Below, in pieces: positions 1-7,891 of a DNA stretch of 29,335 nt. Below the pieces are notes generated by a model. It made no database searches. It was given only the letters and a program-made list of their open reading frames with translations, and was not told the origin of the DNA. Location: the IMG/VR virus record IMGVR_UViG_3300045999_005852, positions 1-29,335 of that record, one strand, 5' to 3'. A program made the position numbers and the translations under genes. Within the stretch, counting starts at the first letter, position 1, and each line of letters starts with the position of its first letter. This DNA is from a virus.

Positions 1-467
1 TGACTAAAGTATAAATCGTTAGTTGATCCTGATACGTAGATGTATGAAGCAGATATTGAGGTATCTATGTTTGTAGTTACTGGGTCAAATCTGATATAAC
101 CATTATGTTGAGTGTCTCCCCATATTCTAACAGAGGGTACTGTAGAACCTGGGGGGTTTGATCCTGATATAGTGATGCTACCTGTTAATAAGGTATTACC
201 AATAAGGGTGTTATTACCTGTTTGGGTTGTAGAACCAGTTATATTTAAACTACCAGTTAAAGTAGTGCTACCCGAAATAGTTATTGATCCAGTAGTAACT
301 GTATTAGCTGTCACTATTGAAACAACATCATTATTACCACTTCCAGATCTTCTTAAAAATGCTTTACCATCATTTACATTGATAGCTAATTCACCAATTT
401 CAAGAGAACTAGTAGTAGGTACTGCTCCTCCAGTTAAACTTCTTTTATGTATTATTCTACCTGACAT
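1..467 (-). CDS. Tail fibre/adhesin-type protein, N-terminal part (cut by window edge)
   Basis: Reading the minus strand from an ATG at 465-467 gives an open frame to the window edge (about 155 codons, C-terminus missing). It begins MSGRIIHKRSLTGG and continues into SLEIGELAINVNDGKAF, the GELAIN-x-x-DGK signature common at the N-terminus of phage fibre and tropism-type proteins, where it probably anchors the fibre to the virion. A Thr/Gly/Ser-rich stretch with TGS-x-x-I-S/T-G units follows, like the fibres encoded at 1373-3100 and 6119-7495. It is the third fibre-type gene in a row after the neck module. The 15-bp gap before it holds a TATAAATAT motif. I am confident that it is a real gene and a fibre-type protein; its receptor role is inferred. 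Confidence 0.75.
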   Translation of the reverse strand, partial: MSGRIIHKRSLTGGAVPTTSSLEIGELAINVNDGKAFLRRSGSGNNDVVSIVTANTVTTGSITISGSTTLTGSLNITGSTTQTGNNTLIGNTLLTGSITISGSNPPGSTVPSVRIWGDTQHNGYIRFDPVTTNIDTSISASYIYVSGSTNDLYFS

Positions 468-471
468 TTGT

Positions 472-480
472 TATAAATAT
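472..480 (-). promoter_or_regulatory. TATAAATAT motif, candidate phage promoter element
   Basis: One of nine exact copies of the 9-mer in gaps between genes. This copy is only 5 bp before the ATG of the edge fibre gene, the shortest spacing seen, so either the leader is very short or this copy has no promoter role. It lies just after the stop codon of the upstream gene (483). Confidence 0.3.
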
Positions 481-482
481 AA

Positions 483-1373
483 TTAAAAAGATAATGCTTG
501 ATTAATACGGAAAGTAAAATTATTAACAACTGCTTGTATATCACTAGCACTAATAGGTAAACTAGCGGCTGAGGGGGAACTACCTGTTCTGCTTAATAAT
601 GTTGTTATAGCTAAAAGATTAGCTGAGGATCCAGTAGCATATAACGCTGCTCCCTGACCTTGAAGATTTAGACTAGCTGACCAAACTATAGTATCAAATA
701 CTGAACCCCAGTTTGGGTGGCCAAATAACATATATACATCACAAATATTAGGGTCAGTAGCTTGTCCATAAGTTTGTCTATAATAAGCATATGTTGTGAA
801 TCCATTAACAATTGATCCTGTATATATGCTTCCAGTTAATATATTACCTGATCCATCTGCTCCAATATTACCTGCTTTTTGGAATCCTATAGGGCCAGAT
901 CCACTTCTTGCTCCTATCATTGTTAAAGGATGATATATAGCACTTTGTGCTGCTGGGAATGTACCAGCTGATTGAGTATATCCAAAACTAATGTAGTAAT
1001 AATTAGTATCTGTTAATGTAGCTGATTGGCTTGAATAAGGTAAAGATGGTGGGATTGGAATAGCAGTAGATCCAGGATTTGTATAGTTTGTATTAGCACG
1101 TAACCAAGGAGCTGTTGTATTTCCTCCATCAAACATATCTTGACCTCCATCACTTATGTTGTAAGCATTACCATCTAAACGATATATAAAAAATTCAGGA
1201 TTTCTAAATTCAGTAACATATCCTCGAAGATAAGAAGCAATAGTTGTAAGTTGTGACCAGGGTGGTCCAATTAGTGGTGATGATGTTAAAAATAAAGATA
1301 TTTGACCTAATCCACTTACATTTTGGAAAGATGTAACACCTTGATTATTTGTATTTCTTAATTCAATAGGCAT
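483..1373 (-). CDS. Putative virion adhesin/fibre-associated protein
   Basis: A 296-residue protein without a family I can name. It is rich in Ser, Thr, Asn, Gly, Tyr and aromatic residues and has no signal peptide or membrane segment, a composition typical of beta-rich phage tail or fibre proteins. The N-terminus is MPIELRNTNNQGVTSF. The ATG overlaps the stop of the preceding fibre gene by one base (TAATG), so the two are probably translationally coupled, and an SD-like GGAGGA lies about 9 bp before the start, inside that upstream gene. Position between two fibre-type genes suggests a tip, adaptor or accessory adhesin. The function rests on context and composition only. Confidence 0.6.
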   Translation of the reverse strand: MPIELRNTNNQGVTSFQNVSGLGQISLFLTSSPLIGPPWSQLTTIASYLRGYVTEFRNPEFFIYRLDGNAYNISDGGQDMFDGGNTTAPWLRANTNYTNPGSTAIPIPPSLPYSSQSATLTDTNYYYISFGYTQSAGTFPAAQSAIYHPLTMIGARSGSGPIGFQKAGNIGADGSGNILTGSIYTGSIVNGFTTYAYYRQTYGQATDPNICDVYMLFGHPNWGSVFDTIVWSASLNLQGQGAALYATGSSANLLAITTLLSRTGSSPSAASLPISASDIQAVVNNFTFRINQALSF

Positions 1374-3100
1374 TAATAAAATCCTCCGTCAATATAACTA
1401 GCAGTACTAGCAAAAGAAGCACTCACTGCTTGTAAAACATAAGAAGCAGTTACAGCATTTGTAGCCCAACTTGCTGTACCAAATAATGAACTTGTAATAC
1501 CTCCACCTGTTACATTTAAACTACCTGTTAAAATAGAAGATCCAGTAATAATCAAACTACCTGTTACTATTAAGGTATCAGCGTTACTTGAGAACAATGT
1601 TGTTCCTGTAGCCCCAGAAAAATTAGTAGAACCAGTAACTGTTAAACTTCCTGATATAACAGCACTACCTGTAAAAGGAAATGTTGGGCTTCCAACAGCA
1701 GATGAAGCTGTATAATATAATTGTCCTGAAGCAGTATCTATAGTTATAACATTAAGTTGTGTCGTTGTAGTTAAGTTTGGGAATCCTACTGTGCCTGATA
1801 CTTGTAAATTAAAAGAAGGTGTGGCAGTACCTATACCAAATCTAGATTGAGATGTAGCTGTCCACGCAGGTATTGAACTAGTGATTAATAATTGAAAACT
1901 ACTAGTTGCATTATTTCTTAGATACCAAGAAGCTGCACCTGCTGAGCCAAAAACTATACTAGAAGTATTAGCGTTTGTTCCAGTAGTGTATGGGTAGAGA
2001 TATAAAAAGTTGGTTCTAAAACCAATACCATTTGTTCCTCCACCAGCAGCGGCTTGAAGAGGGATACTAGTACCTGCGAAAGGAGGTGTTGTTTGGCCAC
2101 CACCATCAAACCAAGTTAAACCACTAGAGCTAATATAGAATCGAACTGATCCGTTAGTTTCAATATGAAGATTTTGAGCATCATTTGTTCCTAACATTGC
2201 TGTAGCACCAAAGCTATTGCCTCCTTGTATGAAGGCATTAGGAACAAAACTAGCAGTTAGTGCTTGAGAAGCACTTTGAGCCCAACTACTAGTACCTAAG
2301 AAACTACCTGTAAAACTTCCACTAAATGATCCTGTGTTATATGAGGCTGTAAAAGTATTTATGCTTGAAGTAAAAGCATTAAAGCTAGAAGTAGTTACTA
2401 ATCCACTAGTATCTGTTGTTCCACCTGATCCTGTGTTAACAGTTATTGGGAAAGTTGACCCATCACCTTTTGTGAAGGTTATAGTATTTAAGATAACAGA
2501 GGCGGTAGTTAGTAATGATCCAGTATTTATAGTAGATCCATTAACAACATACTCCGCCCAACTAGCGGTGCCAAATAAACTACCTGTAAAGCTACCAGTG
2601 AATGAACCTGTATTGTAAGAAGCTGTAAAAGTATTTATACTTGAAGTGAATGCGTTAAAGCTAGAAGTTAATATAAATGTTCCAGATACAGCTGTAAAAA
2701 TAGGATCAGTTTCTTTATAATATGAAGCTGTTATAGCTTGAGAAGCACTTTGGGCCCAACTTGCTGTTCCATTAAAACTACCAGTAAAACTACCTGTAAA
2801 TGACCCAGTGTTATAAGATGATGTAAAATTGTTTATACTTGAAGTAAACGCATTAAAACTTGAAGTGGTTACTAATCCACTAGTATCAATAGGTCCACTT
2901 CCTCCACTTCCTGTGTTAACAGTTATAGGGAATGTTGATCCATCTCCTTTAGTAAAAGTAATAGTATTAGAAGAAACAGAAGCTGTTATAAGTAAAGAAC
3001 TAGTGTTAACAGCGGCAGCTGCATTTTCAGCATATGAAGCTGTTAAAGCGTATGAAGCTGATAAAGGATTGGTTAATTGTTCTTTTCTAATTATACTCAT
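1373..3100 (-). CDS. Repetitive tail fibre/adhesin protein
   Basis: A 575-residue Ser/Thr/Ala/Gly-rich protein. The N-terminus carries SASYALTASYAENAAAA, a repetitive pattern seen in many fibres of environmental phages. The first half holds three near-copies of a module with SSFNAFTSSIN, SYNTGSF, TGSFTGSF and ASWAQSASQ, plus two copies of a NTITFTKGDGSTFPITVN block. A later segment reads RFGIGTATPSFNLQVSG, resembling the GIGT-x-x-P segments of other fibre proteins. The C-terminus ends TASYIDGGFY, and no S74-type chaperone peptidase is visible. No helix-rich or membrane region is seen, so a trimeric beta-structured fibre is likely. It follows the gp15-like gene after a 2-bp gap. Confidence 0.8.
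   Translation of the reverse strand: MSIIRKEQLTNPLSASYALTASYAENAAAAVNTSSLLITASVSSNTITFTKGDGSTFPITVNTGSGGSGPIDTSGLVTTSSFNAFTSSINNFTSSYNTGSFTGSFTGSFNGTASWAQSASQAITASYYKETDPIFTAVSGTFILTSSFNAFTSSINTFTASYNTGSFTGSFTGSLFGTASWAEYVVNGSTINTGSLLTTASVILNTITFTKGDGSTFPITVNTGSGGTTDTSGLVTTSSFNAFTSSINTFTASYNTGSFSGSFTGSFLGTSSWAQSASQALTASFVPNAFIQGGNSFGATAMLGTNDAQNLHIETNGSVRFYISSSGLTWFDGGGQTTPPFAGTSIPLQAAAGGGTNGIGFRTNFLYLYPYTTGTNANTSSIVFGSAGAASWYLRNNATSSFQLLITSSIPAWTATSQSRFGIGTATPSFNLQVSGTVGFPNLTTTTQLNVITIDTASGQLYYTASSAVGSPTFPFTGSAVISGSLTVTGSTNFSGATGTTLFSSNADTLIVTGSLIITGSSILTGSLNVTGGGITSSLFGTASWATNAVTASYVLQAVSASFASTASYIDGGFY
2240..2960 (-). repeat. Three near-copies of a fibre module within one gene
   Basis: Three imperfect direct copies of a module of roughly 110-180 bp lie near 2250-2430, 2560-2680 and 2740-2890. 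Each encodes a FNAFTSSIN / YNTGSF / GSFTGSF / SWA block. Differences at synonymous positions show that the copies are not brand new. Such arrays can change length by recombination. Boundaries are approximate. Confidence 0.7.
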
Positions 3101-3102
3101 GT

Positions 3103-4368
3103 TTATGCAAATTTACCTATTGCTACTATTTCGTCAGTGTTTACTAAAGTAAATCCTAAGTTAGTTGTGTTAACTGTTAATGTACAAGTACCTCCTCCAT
3201 TATCAACAAAAGATGTTATAGCATTTGGTTCTACTAACTGTCCATTTATATAATAAGAGAATGATATAGCACTTGTAGCTGGTAGTCCTGTAGGGGCTGC
3301 TAAAAATGCTCCTGTGAATATAGCTATATTAGGAGCAGTTACAGTTGTAGCTTGTAATGCTTTGCTTGTGTTAAGATAGATTAAAGTAGTTGTATCCACA
3401 CCTGATGTTATATTATTGTTAATTATATTATATGAGTCTATAGTTTGGGCTAAACCGCTATTTTGTTTAACAGTTTGATTAACATTAGCATCAAATGTTT
3501 CTGTACCTCCACCTATATTTTCTAATGTGAATATTACTTTAGTTCTATTTGAAAACTTTTTTACAGAATTTAAATCTTTTTGAGGAATATCAGGGATAAT
3601 ATATCCATAAAGTGTTATAGATAAAGAACATTTTACTATACGTTCAGCATTATCTGATAGTTCTGCTGTGGGAGTAAAAGTATTTATAGTTGCTCTAAAT
3701 TTAAAACGTTCTGGGTCACCCCAATAAGCATCAGAAGCATATTCTACAGCTTCTATAATTTTATTTAATTGGTCATTATAATATGTAAAAATGACACAAT
3801 CATAAGTGATGTTTATATAATCAGGAACAACAGTAGCATAATATTCTTCTTCAGGTTTAACATTATTTAAAATATTAAACTTACTATATTCATTCTTTTT
3901 ACTATATCTTTTCCCATAAACAGCTATATTATTAGGATTATTAGCATCTAATTTATTTGTTAGATTTCTAACTTTCTCTATACTATTTTTTTTAAACATT
4001 ATAAGAGGAGCCATTATACGACCATTTAAGTCTCTATAATATCCATCTTTTTGAAATGATTTCCATTTTTCAGGTGAACCATAAATTACAGGTACAGGTA
4101 TTCTTTCTCCATTTTGTATAGCATATGGTTTTATAACATTATTAAAATAATATATTACTGCCTCATCTATGTCTTGTATTCCGATAGAGTAAGGTTTAAC
4201 TGTATCATTTCTAAAAGAAGTTTGTTCTGCTCTATTAACAGAACCAGCATTATTAGGATTACCAATAGATTGAAAACCAGGTGCTCCTGGAGGAGGAGTA
4301 TAAGGAGTCTGTTGAGAAATACTTATCTCTTTTTGAGACTTTGGTATTGGTTTTCTTTTATTTATCAT
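3103..4368 (-). CDS. gp15-like tail terminator with extra C-terminal domain
   Basis: A 421-residue protein. Residues about 55-260 follow the pattern of T4 gp15, the protein that caps the tail tube and sheath and joins tail to neck: a strand ending PVPVIYGSPEKW, then APLIMFKK, then a block like VPDYINITYDCVIFTYYNDQ leading to helix IIEAVEYAS, then SLSITLYGYIIPDI. T4 gp15 is about 270 residues; this one has roughly 140 more, ending in a beta-rich domain with FSYYINGQLVEPNAI and DEIVAIGKFA that looks like a virion decoration domain. It follows gp13-like and gp14-like genes, the same order as in T4, and its start overlaps the upstream stop by 4 bp (ATGA). The assignment rests on pattern and gene order. 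Confidence 0.6.
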   Translation of the reverse strand: MINKRKPIPKSQKEISISQQTPYTPPPGAPGFQSIGNPNNAGSVNRAEQTSFRNDTVKPYSIGIQDIDEAVIYYFNNVIKPYAIQNGERIPVPVIYGSPEKWKSFQKDGYYRDLNGRIMAPLIMFKKNSIEKVRNLTNKLDANNPNNIAVYGKRYSKKNEYSKFNILNNVKPEEEYYATVVPDYINITYDCVIFTYYNDQLNKIIEAVEYASDAYWGDPERFKFRATINTFTPTAELSDNAERIVKCSLSITLYGYIIPDIPQKDLNSVKKFSNRTKVIFTLENIGGGTETFDANVNQTVKQNSGLAQTIDSYNIINNNITSGVDTTTLIYLNTSKALQATTVTAPNIAIFTGAFLAAPTGLPATSAISFSYYINGQLVEPNAITSFVDNGGGTCTLTVNTTNLGFTLVNTDEIVAIGKFA

Positions 4369-4874
4369 AATCTTTGTTTGATTATATTATATTTGTCTGC
4401 TGGGGTATAGTGAGTGGAACAAATAATACTTACATTATAACCAAAATTGCTTAATCCTGGATTTAAAGGATTAGCTTCATATGGGAAGTCAGGATTCTTA
4501 CCTACAAAGTATTGAGTTTCATTAGTGTTATCTATCTCAAAATAGCTTTCTTGATATAGAATAATATCACCTACTTCAGGATGAACATCTGCTTCTACTA
4601 AATCATCTCGTAAGAAAGCAACTGTTATACCCCAATTAAAGTCAACACCTAACTCACTTGTAGGAGATGTATTGTCTTCAACTGTAATAAGAGAATTAAA
4701 CAGATATGGACCTTGTAAAAATTTACCTCCAGAAGCTTCTCCATACATATTAACAGTAGTTTGTTCTAAGGAAAATTTATATAAAGCACATTGTTGAGTG
4801 ATAATATTTCCTAGTAACTCTCGGTTAACATGTCTAAACACACTTATATCTCTACCGCCTCCAAATAGTGCCAT
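4365..4874 (-). CDS. gp14-like neck protein
   Basis: A 169-residue protein starting MALFGGGRDISVFRHVNREL. It resembles a neck family of environmental T4-like phages and, more distantly, T4 gp14, which with gp13 closes the filled head for tail joining. Shared layout: an N-terminal helix (NRELLGNIITQ) and a segment PEVGDIILYQESYFEID followed by QYFVGK, like the GD-L-I-Y...FEI...Y-x-L-G pattern of gp14. It is shorter than T4 gp14 (about 256 residues). It is tightly coupled: the upstream gp13-like gene ends at its first base (TAATG) and the downstream gene starts within its stop. Structural role is likely; the precise gp14 equivalence is less sure. Confidence 0.55.
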   Translation of the reverse strand: MALFGGGRDISVFRHVNRELLGNIITQQCALYKFSLEQTTVNMYGEASGGKFLQGPYLFNSLITVEDNTSPTSELGVDFNWGITVAFLRDDLVEADVHPEVGDIILYQESYFEIDNTNETQYFVGKNPDFPYEANPLNPGLSNFGYNVSIICSTHYTPADKYNIIKQRL

Positions 4875-6037
4875 TATCCTATGTATATTACCATTGGTAC
4901 ATTATTAATTTCTTGCTTTCTAAAGTCACTTTCTTGAGCTCTTCTTTCAAGTAAAGATTTTTTAGATGTTTCATCAAGATAAGCTCTTAATCTTTCTATT
5001 AAAGCTGTTTTTTCAGCTGTAGCGGCTGATAGTAAATCAGCTTGATTTAGAGTTACTTCACGACCTGGGATAGGGATTGTTCCATATTTACCACGAACAT
5101 ATCCTAGCATTTCTTTACAAAGTGCTAAAGCGTAATCAAATATCCATGATTTACCAACAGAATTTATTAAAGAATAAGTTGGATAATCATAAGGAGCATT
5201 TGATACATTTGTTACTTTGTCACCTCCAGTTTGAGTTATACTATCAGTATATCTATCTTCTAATTTAATATATTCAAACCATAAAAATCCTTGTCTAACA
5301 TCATTATCTGTTGGTATAGGAAATATTTTTATTTTATTATTTATAATTTCAAATGTATAATTTGATAAACGAATTTGATTGCTTAATTCTAATCCTTGAA
5401 TTACTCCAGCATCATATGCTACAGGCATCATTAAATATCCTCCACCATATCCGCCACCATACATTCCACCATATATACCAGCGGCGGGTAAACCTCCTAA
5501 ACCAGCAAATCCTCCAAATGGAGCATACATCTGATTTATAGCGGGTAAGTCTTGATAAAATACTTTTTTAATTTCTATTCCACCTGATATGCTTTGGCTC
5601 ACAGCCCAATTGGCTAAATCATAGGTTTGTTGACCTGGGGTTAAAGCTAAAGCTCCACTATAATAAGTTATATTACCTCCAGCTCCTGCTTCAGCGGCGT
5701 ATTGTTGAGATAATTTAATTATCATCCCCATATTGGGAGTGATGATAGCATTATTTACATAAGCTGAAGTAGGGGCTCCTTCTAAAGATAATAAATTGTC
5801 TCTTATTTGGAAAGAATATATTTCATTACCATAGGTAGTGATAGCGTCTTCAAAAGCCGCGTAAAAATTTAAGTCCTGCAGTTCAATGTCTACTAATGGA
5901 TAACCTAATCTTCTAGCACAATATGTGACTAATAAATCAGCGTCATTTTGAAATTGGACATCATAGTCGTAAAATCCAAATGGTGTTAAACCAGGAAAAA
6001 ATGATGAACTACCAGGATATATTGGGATATTAGCCAT
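4874..6037 (-). CDS. gp13-like neck protein
   Basis: A 387-residue protein. After a Gly/Pro-rich start, residues about 30-75 read LLVTYCARRLGYPLVDIEL followed by FYAAFEDAITTYGNE. This is the [L/V]-x-x-C/R-RRLG-x-P...I-E...A-[I/L]-x-x-Y pattern of gp13-family neck proteins of T4-like phages, which close the portal after packaging. Near residues 180-205 is a run rich in Gly and Tyr (GGMYGGGYGGGY), a flexible insertion not expected in T4 gp13. The C-terminus has a long charged helix rich in Arg, Glu and Lys. It lies first in a coupled gp13-gp14-gp15-like module, matching T4 order. A TATAAATAT motif is 15 bp before the ATG and no SD is seen. Confidence 0.55.
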   Translation of the reverse strand: MANIPIYPGSSSFFPGLTPFGFYDYDVQFQNDADLLVTYCARRLGYPLVDIELQDLNFYAAFEDAITTYGNEIYSFQIRDNLLSLEGAPTSAYVNNAIITPNMGMIIKLSQQYAAEAGAGGNITYYSGALALTPGQQTYDLANWAVSQSISGGIEIKKVFYQDLPAINQMYAPFGGFAGLGGLPAAGIYGGMYGGGYGGGYLMMPVAYDAGVIQGLELSNQIRLSNYTFEIINNKIKIFPIPTDNDVRQGFLWFEYIKLEDRYTDSITQTGGDKVTNVSNAPYDYPTYSLINSVGKSWIFDYALALCKEMLGYVRGKYGTIPIPGREVTLNQADLLSAATAEKTALIERLRAYLDETSKKSLLERRAQESDFRKQEINNVPMVIYIG

Positions 6038-6051
6038 GAATAGAGTTTGTT

Positions 6052-6060
6052 TATAAATAT
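6052..6060 (-). promoter_or_regulatory. TATAAATAT motif before neck module
   Basis: Exact copy of the recurring 9-mer, 15 bp before the gp13-like ATG and just downstream of the terminator hairpin that closes the fibre unit. A new transcript is therefore needed here, which makes this one of the better promoter candidates. On the coding strand it reads ATATTTATA. Confidence 0.45.
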
Positions 6061-6065
6061 TAAGA

Positions 6066-6095
6066 GAAAACAGAAGACCCTAAATTGGGTCTTCT
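6066..6095 (-). terminator. Rho-independent terminator after collagen-like fibre
   Basis: Perfect 9-bp stem AGAAGACCC (6072-6080) / GGGTCTTCT (6087-6095) with a 6-base loop. On the minus strand it is followed by GTTTTCTC. It lies 24 bp after the stop codon of the gene ending at 6119 and before the neck module. Confidence 0.8.
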
Positions 6096-6118
6096 TGTTG
6101 TTATATTTGTTTTAATTT

Positions 6119-7495
6119 TTAAGAAAGTGAAGCTGATCTCCATCGTCCTCCCATATAAACATATATAAAGAAGTTTGATCCAGTTTGTGCGAAAGCAACT
6201 TGTACATTAGTATTTCCGGTAGGGGTTGTATTTATAATACTAGCACTAGCTGATGTAAATCCATATATGTTTGGAGTATTATATTCAATAGCTACACTAT
6301 TGTTAGAACGATAAATAATTCCATTTTGCCAGTCTATAGCAGCATGATCATTAGTGTTGTAAAGAGTTCTATTTCCCCAATCTATAGATCTATTAGGTGA
6401 ATTATCATATATTACTTTATTTTCCCAACTTACAACTTCTACTTCAGTAGAGTCTTTAAGAACTCTATCATTCCATAAAACAGATCCAGTACCATTACTG
6501 TCATTTAAATAACCAGTATTTGTATCTAATACATTATAAGTTCCATCATTTATAATTAATGATCCTGATGTAGTAACACTACCTGTTATATTTAAGCTAC
6601 CTGTTACTGTAGAAGTTCCTGTAGTAGTAGTAGATCCACTCACACTAATACTTCCTGTTGTGTTGATAGATCCAGTTATGTTTATAGATCCAGTTGTATT
6701 TATATTACCATTTGTGTTAACAGATCCACTAGTATTAATAGAGCCAGTAGTATTAACATTACCTGTAGTATTAATAGAACCTGATGTATTAATAGAGCCA
6801 GTTGTGTTTATAGAACCTGATGTATTGATAGAGCCAGTTGTATTAACATTACCTGTAGTGTTTATACTACCGCTTGTATTTATTGAACCACTAGTATTAA
6901 TAGAACCATTTGTATTAATAGATCCAGTGGTGTTAATAGAACCGCTAGTATTAATTGATCCACTAGTGTTAATCGACCCACTAGTATTAATAGATCCAGT
7001 TGTATTTATATTACCATTTGTGTTAACAGATCCACTAGTGTTAATAGATCCAGTAGTGTTTATACTACCGCTTGTATTAACAGAGCCTGTGGTGTTAACA
7101 TTACCAGTAGTATTTATACTACCGCTTGTATTAACAGAGCCTGTGGTGTTATTACTACCACTCCCAATAACTCCTCCTCCATTAATAGAAATACCGCCAG
7201 GTACAGCTGAAATAGTTATTGATTCAGATCCGCTTTTTATAAATTTAATGGATCCTTCAGATACATAAATATCTTTCCAAGCCGCTGTTTCTGATCCTAA
7301 ACTAAAAGATGAAGTAGTTTCACCTACTCCTACAGCAGGAATAATACTACCTGAAATTAAAATAGATCCTGTTATGGTTTGATTACCAACAAAATTATTT
7401 GATCCAGTAGTTGCATCACCTTTAGGGCCTTGTATACCTCGAGGGCCTGGGGTGTTTATGGTTATTATTCTAGGTGTTTGGTTTGCTGATGTCAT
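6119..7495 (-). CDS. Collagen-like, hexapeptide-repeat tail fibre protein
   Basis: A 458-residue virion protein, probably a trimeric fibre. Residues about 15-28 hold a short collagen-like run, GPRGIQGPKGD. Then come fibre-like segments (ILISGSIIP, SETAAWKDIYVSEGSIKF). Residues about 117-280 are some 27 uninterrupted copies of the hexapeptide G-[S/N]-[I/V]-N-T-[S/T/N], a period fitting a left-handed or triple beta-helix shaft. The C-terminal part (about 330-458) is not repetitive, contains recurring I-D/E-W-x-N/G units (SIDWGNRTLY, AIDWQNGIIY) and ends in a compact Gly/aromatic segment (IYVYMGGRWRSASLS), a likely receptor-binding tip. It is preceded by a small virion protein gene with a 4-bp gap and followed by a terminator. 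Confidence 0.8.
   Translation of the reverse strand: MTSANQTPRIITINTPGPRGIQGPKGDATTGSNNFVGNQTITGSILISGSIIPAVGVGETTSSFSLGSETAAWKDIYVSEGSIKFIKSGSESITISAVPGGISINGGGVIGSGSNNTTGSVNTSGSINTTGNVNTTGSVNTSGSINTTGSINTSGSVNTNGNINTTGSINTSGSINTSGSINTSGSINTTGSINTNGSINTSGSINTSGSINTTGNVNTTGSINTSGSINTTGSINTSGSINTTGNVNTTGSINTSGSVNTNGNINTTGSINITGSINTTGSISVSGSTTTTGTSTVTGSLNITGSVTTSGSLIINDGTYNVLDTNTGYLNDSNGTGSVLWNDRVLKDSTEVEVVSWENKVIYDNSPNRSIDWGNRTLYNTNDHAAIDWQNGIIYRSNNSVAIEYNTPNIYGFTSASASIINTTPTGNTNVQVAFAQTGSNFFIYVYMGGRWRSASLS
6655..7148 (-). repeat. About 27 tandem 18-bp units coding for hexapeptides
   Basis: Tandem degenerate 18-bp units encode G-[S/N]-[I/V]-N-T-[S/T/N]. Third-position variation is frequent, so the peptide is kept while the DNA has diverged. 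A higher-order pattern is visible: units carrying GNVNTT and GNINTT recur between runs of GSINTS/GSINTT. The repeat also keeps the opposite strand open, creating a false plus-strand frame. Confidence 0.9.
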
Positions 7496-7499
7496 GTGT

Positions 7500-7868
7500 T
7501 TATCGAGTTACTTCTTTGCTTAGTTTAACATTTCCTTCTAATAACCTAATTACATATGGACAAGCCCCACTGCCAGAATATATTTCTAGGTCATATACAG
7601 CTTGGTCAAAAGTAAGCATAGAACTAGTACAAGAGGAAATATAGATATTAATTGAACCGCTAGGATCAACTGTTATTCCTGTGCCATCTGAGTTTCGGGA
7701 GCTAGAAAGTTGAAGATAAACTATTGAAGAGTTTGTACTAGGTCTAAGTTGCATTCTAGCTTCATATTGAGTTAAATCAATATATTCTTTGTTAGAATCT
7801 TGATATAAGATACCAAAATTAGTAGTAGCTCCTTGTTCTATTACAAATGAATACTTTCCAGCGGCCAT
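7500..7868 (-). CDS. Small virion (baseplate/fibre-associated) protein
   Basis: A 122-residue protein beginning MAAGKYSFVIEQGATTNFGI, then YIDLTQYEARMQLR and ending in a strand-rich part (YDLEIYSG, YVIRLLEGNVKLSKEVTR). This pattern (IEQG...DLT-x-x-x-A-R-MQ-R...YDLE...R-x-L-x-G-x-V) recurs in phage structural operons, usually beside fibre genes, and probably forms a small beta-sandwich adaptor. It lies 4 bp upstream of the collagen-like fibre gene, so the two are probably co-transcribed and may interact. No SD is visible; a TATAAATAT motif lies 15 bp before the ATG. The exact role is not known to me. Confidence 0.6.
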   Translation of the reverse strand: MAAGKYSFVIEQGATTNFGILYQDSNKEYIDLTQYEARMQLRPSTNSSIVYLQLSSSRNSDGTGITVDPSGSINIYISSCTSSMLTFDQAVYDLEIYSGSGACPYVIRLLEGNVKLSKEVTR

Positions 7869-7882
7869 GTTTAGGGTTTATC

Positions 7883-7891
7883 TATAAATAT
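7883..7891 (-). promoter_or_regulatory. TATAAATAT motif before small virion protein
   Basis: Exact copy of the recurring 9-mer, 15 bp before the ATG at 7868 and directly abutting the PhoH-like stop codon (7892). Confidence 0.4.

Noticed and set aside
112-486. Plus-strand open frame at the left edge
   Set aside because: Antisense of the truncated fibre gene at 1-467; composition (Val/Leu/Pro) reflects its Thr/Gly/Asn codons.
6655-7148. CRISPR array
   Set aside because: Unit is 18 bp, contiguous without spacers, and in frame with a coding sequence.
6660-7268. Plus-strand open frame with repeated Leu/Ile/Pro/Val hexapeptides
   Set aside because: It is the antisense of the fibre repeat; the 18-bp unit keeps the opposite strand free of stops.
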